Positions 61,671-64,000 of a DNA stretch of 64,000 nucleotides are shown here, in pieces. How positions within the stretch are numbered: the first letter of the stretch is position 1; every line of letters starts with the position of its first letter. The DNA comes from Rhodococcus sp. ARC_M6 (GTDB lineage: Bacteria > Actinomycetota > Actinomycetes > Mycobacteriales > Mycobacteriaceae), in contig NZ_JALGQH010000012.1 in the NCBI RefSeq assembly GCF_022810305.1, positions 62,001 through 126,000 on the forward strand, read 5' to 3'. The notes beneath the pieces are model-generated. The model saw only the letters and a program-made list of their open reading frames with translations. It made no database searches and was not told the DNA's origin. Made by a program: the position numbers and the translations under genes.

Positions 61671-64000
61671 ATGGCTTCGGTAACCAATTCGCCGATGCGC
61701 AAGGTGTCGATGCGTAACTTGGCGGCGCACAAGGTGCGATTGGCGCTCACCGTGTTGTCGGTGGTGCTGGGTACGGCTTTTGTCGCCGGATCGTTCGTAT
61801 TCACCGATACATTGCAAAAGACTTTCGATTCGATTTTCGAGAACACCGCTCAGGGCGTCGACGTTCGGGTATCGACGGAAGAACGAAATACCGGCGGTGT
61901 TCCGATCGAGGACGTCGACAAGATCGCGGCGATCGACGGGGTTCGCGCGGTTGCACCCGCGGTCAGCGGGCAGATTGTTCTGATCAATGCCGATGGTGGC
62001 GCCGTGCAGACGGGTGGCGCTCCGAGTATCGGGCAGTCGTACCTGCCGGCCGACAAGGCGATTACGGATCCGGATCCGTACAAGGTGGGTGGGCCGCCGA
62101 CGGCTCCCGGGGATGTCGCGTTGAACGCGAGTGCTGCCGAGCGGGCGGGTTTGACAGTGGGGGACCAAGCGCGAGTCCTGGTACCGTCGCGCGGAATCAT
62201 CGACGTAACGCTCTCCGGCATCTACACGAGTTCGGGCAGTGACACCGGCGGTTACATCGGCGCCTTGTTCACTGATGAACAAGCCCGAGGACTGTTCACC
62301 GACGGTCAGCATGTCGACTACATCGATGTCGCCGGAAACGGAGTTTCGCAGACCGATCTTGCGCAGCGGGTCGAACAGGTTTTTCCGGATCTGAAGGTGC
62401 AGACCGGTGACCAGGTTCGAGAAGAGACAAAAGCCCAGGTTGATACGGCGCTCAGTTTCATCAACTATTTCCTGCTGGCGTTCGGTGCAATCGCATTGTT
62501 GGTCGGCACATTCATCATCTACAACACGTTCTCGATGATCGTCGCTCAGCGGTTGCGTGAACTTGCGCTGCTCCGCGCCGTGGGGGCGAGCCGGGCCCAG
62601 GTCGGGCGATCGGTGGTCACGGAAGCGCTCATCGTCGGGCTGATCGGCAGTGTCATCGGTCTGCTTGCCGGTATCGCTTTGGCCTACGGTTTGCGCGGGT
62701 TGCTTAATGCCTTCGACGTGGGATTGCCGGAAGGCTCGTTGCAGGTCAGCCCACGGACCGTCGTTGTCGCGTTGGTTGTCGGAGTTGTGGTGACAACGCT
62801 CAGCGCCTATGCGCCGGCGCGTCGGGCATCCAAGATTCCGCCGGTCGCGGCGATGCGGGAGGAGTTTGCGTCCACCGGAGACTCCCTGCATGTGCGAACG
62901 ATCAGCGGCGCCGTTCTCGGCGTCATCGGTGCGGTCCTGTTGGTTCTCGGTTCACGGGGAACCGGTGAGGGCGCCGCATTGACTGTCGGCGGTGGCGCTT
63001 TTGCGCTGATCATTGCTGTCCTGCTCGGTGCTCCGGCGCTGTCGCAGCCGGTAGTCGGTGTACTCGGCGCGGTATTCGCAAAACCGTTCGGCGCGGTCGG
63101 CCGGTTGGCGCGTACCAATGCCGTCCGCAATCCGCGTCGTACTGCTGCCACCGCCTTTGCCCTGACGTTGGGCCTGATGCTGGTCACGGTCATCGGTGTG
63201 TTCGGTTCGTCAGCCAAGGCGAGTATCAATGCGCTTGTCGACGTGGGTGTATCGGCGGATTACATCCTGTCCGGTCCCAATGCGATCGGTGTTCCGCGCG
63301 GCGCGGCCGACGCGGTCCGAGCTCTCCCGGACGTGCAGAGTGCGACCTCCCTCCACGGAGTTCGGGCAAAAGTGAATGGGGAGGACGAGCAGGGAGCGTC
63401 CTTGGACGGACCCATCGACGGAGTGCTCGACTACCAGATCGTGGAGGGCACAGCTGATTTGTCCGGAAACAACATGATGGTTTCCCAGACGACCTCCAAG
63501 GACAACGGATGGACAGTCGGCTCGACCCAGACCTTGACGGGATCGAACGGCAAGCAATACCCGGCTGTAGTTGCGGGAGTCTTCGAGGACAACCAACTGA
63601 TCGGCTCATGGATCGTTTCGGATGAGGCGTACCGGACATTGATGCCGGCTGACAGTTTGCCGGACTTCGCAGTTCTGGTGAAGGCGAAGCCTGGTACGGA
63701 TTTGACGGCGCTGCGCGGCGAACTCGAGACGGCCACCGAAAAGTATGTGGTCATTCAGGTTCAGGACCGTGAAGAGTTCAAGGGAACTCAAGGGCAGCAG
63801 ATCAATACGCTGCTGGCCATTCTGTACGGGCTTCTCGCATTGGCAGTGGTCATTGCGATCCTCGGCATCATCAACACGCTGGCGCTCTCGGTTGTCGAAC
63901 GACGTCGAGAAATCGGAATGCTCCGTGCGGTGGGTATGCAGCGTGGGCAGATGCGACGGACGATTTACCTCGAATCCGTTCTCATCGCGGTCTACGGCGC
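61671..64000 (+). CDS. FtsX/MacB-like ABC permease, 3' end outside the window
   Basis: A large permease, 776 codons of which are in the window and still open at the edge. It starts MRKVSMRNLAAHKVRLALTV with helix 1, then a large extracytoplasmic domain (about 45-260), a first FtsX domain with three helices (about 262-385; INYFLLAFGAIALLVGTFII, ELALLRAVGAS), a second outer domain, and the beginning of a second FtsX domain (LLALAVVIAILGIINTLAL, EIGMLRAVGMQ). The usual family length is about 840-860 residues, so only the last helices are missing. Confidence 0.93.
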   Translation, partial: MASVTNSPMRKVSMRNLAAHKVRLALTVLSVVLGTAFVAGSFVFTDTLQKTFDSIFENTAQGVDVRVSTEERNTGGVPIEDVDKIAAIDGVRAVAPAVSGQIVLINADGGAVQTGGAPSIGQSYLPADKAITDPDPYKVGGPPTAPGDVALNASAAERAGLTVGDQARVLVPSRGIIDVTLSGIYTSSGSDTGGYIGALFTDEQARGLFTDGQHVDYIDVAGNGVSQTDLAQRVEQVFPDLKVQTGDQVREETKAQVDTALSFINYFLLAFGAIALLVGTFIIYNTFSMIVAQRLRELALLRAVGASRAQVGRSVVTEALIVGLIGSVIGLLAGIALAYGLRGLLNAFDVGLPEGSLQVSPRTVVVALVVGVVVTTLSAYAPARRASKIPPVAAMREEFASTGDSLHVRTISGAVLGVIGAVLLVLGSRGTGEGAALTVGGGAFALIIAVLLGAPALSQPVVGVLGAVFAKPFGAVGRLARTNAVRNPRRTAATAFALTLGLMLVTVIGVFGSSAKASINALVDVGVSADYILSGPNAIGVPRGAADAVRALPDVQSATSLHGVRAKVNGEDEQGASLDGPIDGVLDYQIVEGTADLSGNNMMVSQTTSKDNGWTVGSTQTLTGSNGKQYPAVVAGVFEDNQLIGSWIVSDEAYRTLMPADSLPDFAVLVKAKPGTDLTALRGELETATEKYVVIQVQDREEFKGTQGQQINTLLAILYGLLALAVVIAILGIINTLALSVVERRREIGMLRAVGMQRGQMRRTIYLESVLIAVYG

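Noticed and set aside
61644..62891. 415-codon minus-strand frame opposite the FtsX-like permease
   Set aside because: Arg/Asp-rich shadow without a start signal. The plus strand shows the FtsX domain and stays open to the window edge.

Overview
The window looks like a chromosomal segment of a high-GC actinobacterium of the Rhodococcus/Nocardia group, most like Rhodococcus. The pointers are GC-rich codon use with many GTG starts, a fused multifunctional 2-oxoglutarate enzyme (kgd), several acyl-CoA synthetases and crotonases, a mymA-like monooxygenase cluster and frequent near-leaderless regulator genes. The genus is an inference from gene content. No rRNA, tRNA, insertion sequence, prophage or CRISPR array was seen. 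As far as I can recall the M. tuberculosis map, the order kgd, EmrB-type exporter, GlcD-like oxidase, long RecB-like/helicase protein and deaD is a stretched version of its Rv1248c-Rv1257c region.

Layout. 1-8.5 kb: a partial gene, a sensor histidine kinase with an in-frame 30-bp triple repeat, an AlkZ-like glycosylase, a ParB-like/phosphoesterase pair, a SUFU-domain protein, a SRPBCC protein, CorA, a PHP phosphoesterase, MarC and a small membrane protein. 8.8-14.6 kb: malic enzyme, then a complete OpuC/ProU-type compatible-solute importer on the minus strand with a second, divergent binding lipoprotein. 14.6-18.7 kb: a Baeyer-Villiger monooxygenase, SDR and esterase operon facing a TetR gene across an array of TTGAC half-sites. 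18.8-29.6 kb: kgd, a 1244-residue fused ABC exporter, an ABC-2 pair next to a possible EcsC-like protein, and a VOC protein.

29.7-38.9 kb: a xi-class GST, a GNAT-like protein, a PadR/MFS efflux operon, a GlcD-type oxidase, and a run of crotonase, AMP-binding pseudoenzyme, crotonase and adenine deaminase. 38.9-42.2 kb: a sugar-lactone oxidase, a TetR gene and a PLP-dependent deaminase/aldolase that share a TGGAC-N4-GTCCA operator. 42.2-49.2 kb: a RecB-like nuclease/helicase, a hydrolase, and an isochorismatase/GntR/GlcD locus with a TTGTCAGACAA operator. 49.3-64 kb: a FadD15-like ligase, an unrecognised protein, a phosphoribosyltransferase, a nitrilase-family enzyme, DeaD, an ABC exporter behind a 16-bp inverted repeat, a low-affinity iron permease-like protein, an AMIN-like lipoprotein, a YchJ-like protein, another acyl-CoA synthetase and a MacB/LolD-type ABC pair that runs off the end.

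Possible regulatory thread: near-consensus CRP/GlxR boxes (TGTGA-N6-TCACA) lie upstream of kgd, the AMP-binding protein, the FadD15-like ligase and the 59-60 kb acyl-CoA synthetase. This suggests, but does not prove, shared cAMP-linked control of carbon and lipid metabolism. No single obviously new multi-gene system stands out. The strongest leads are the P-loop-less, C-domain-less adenylate-forming homologue inside a crotonase cluster, the shared TGGAC operator pair, and the solitary second osmolyte-binding lipoprotein.
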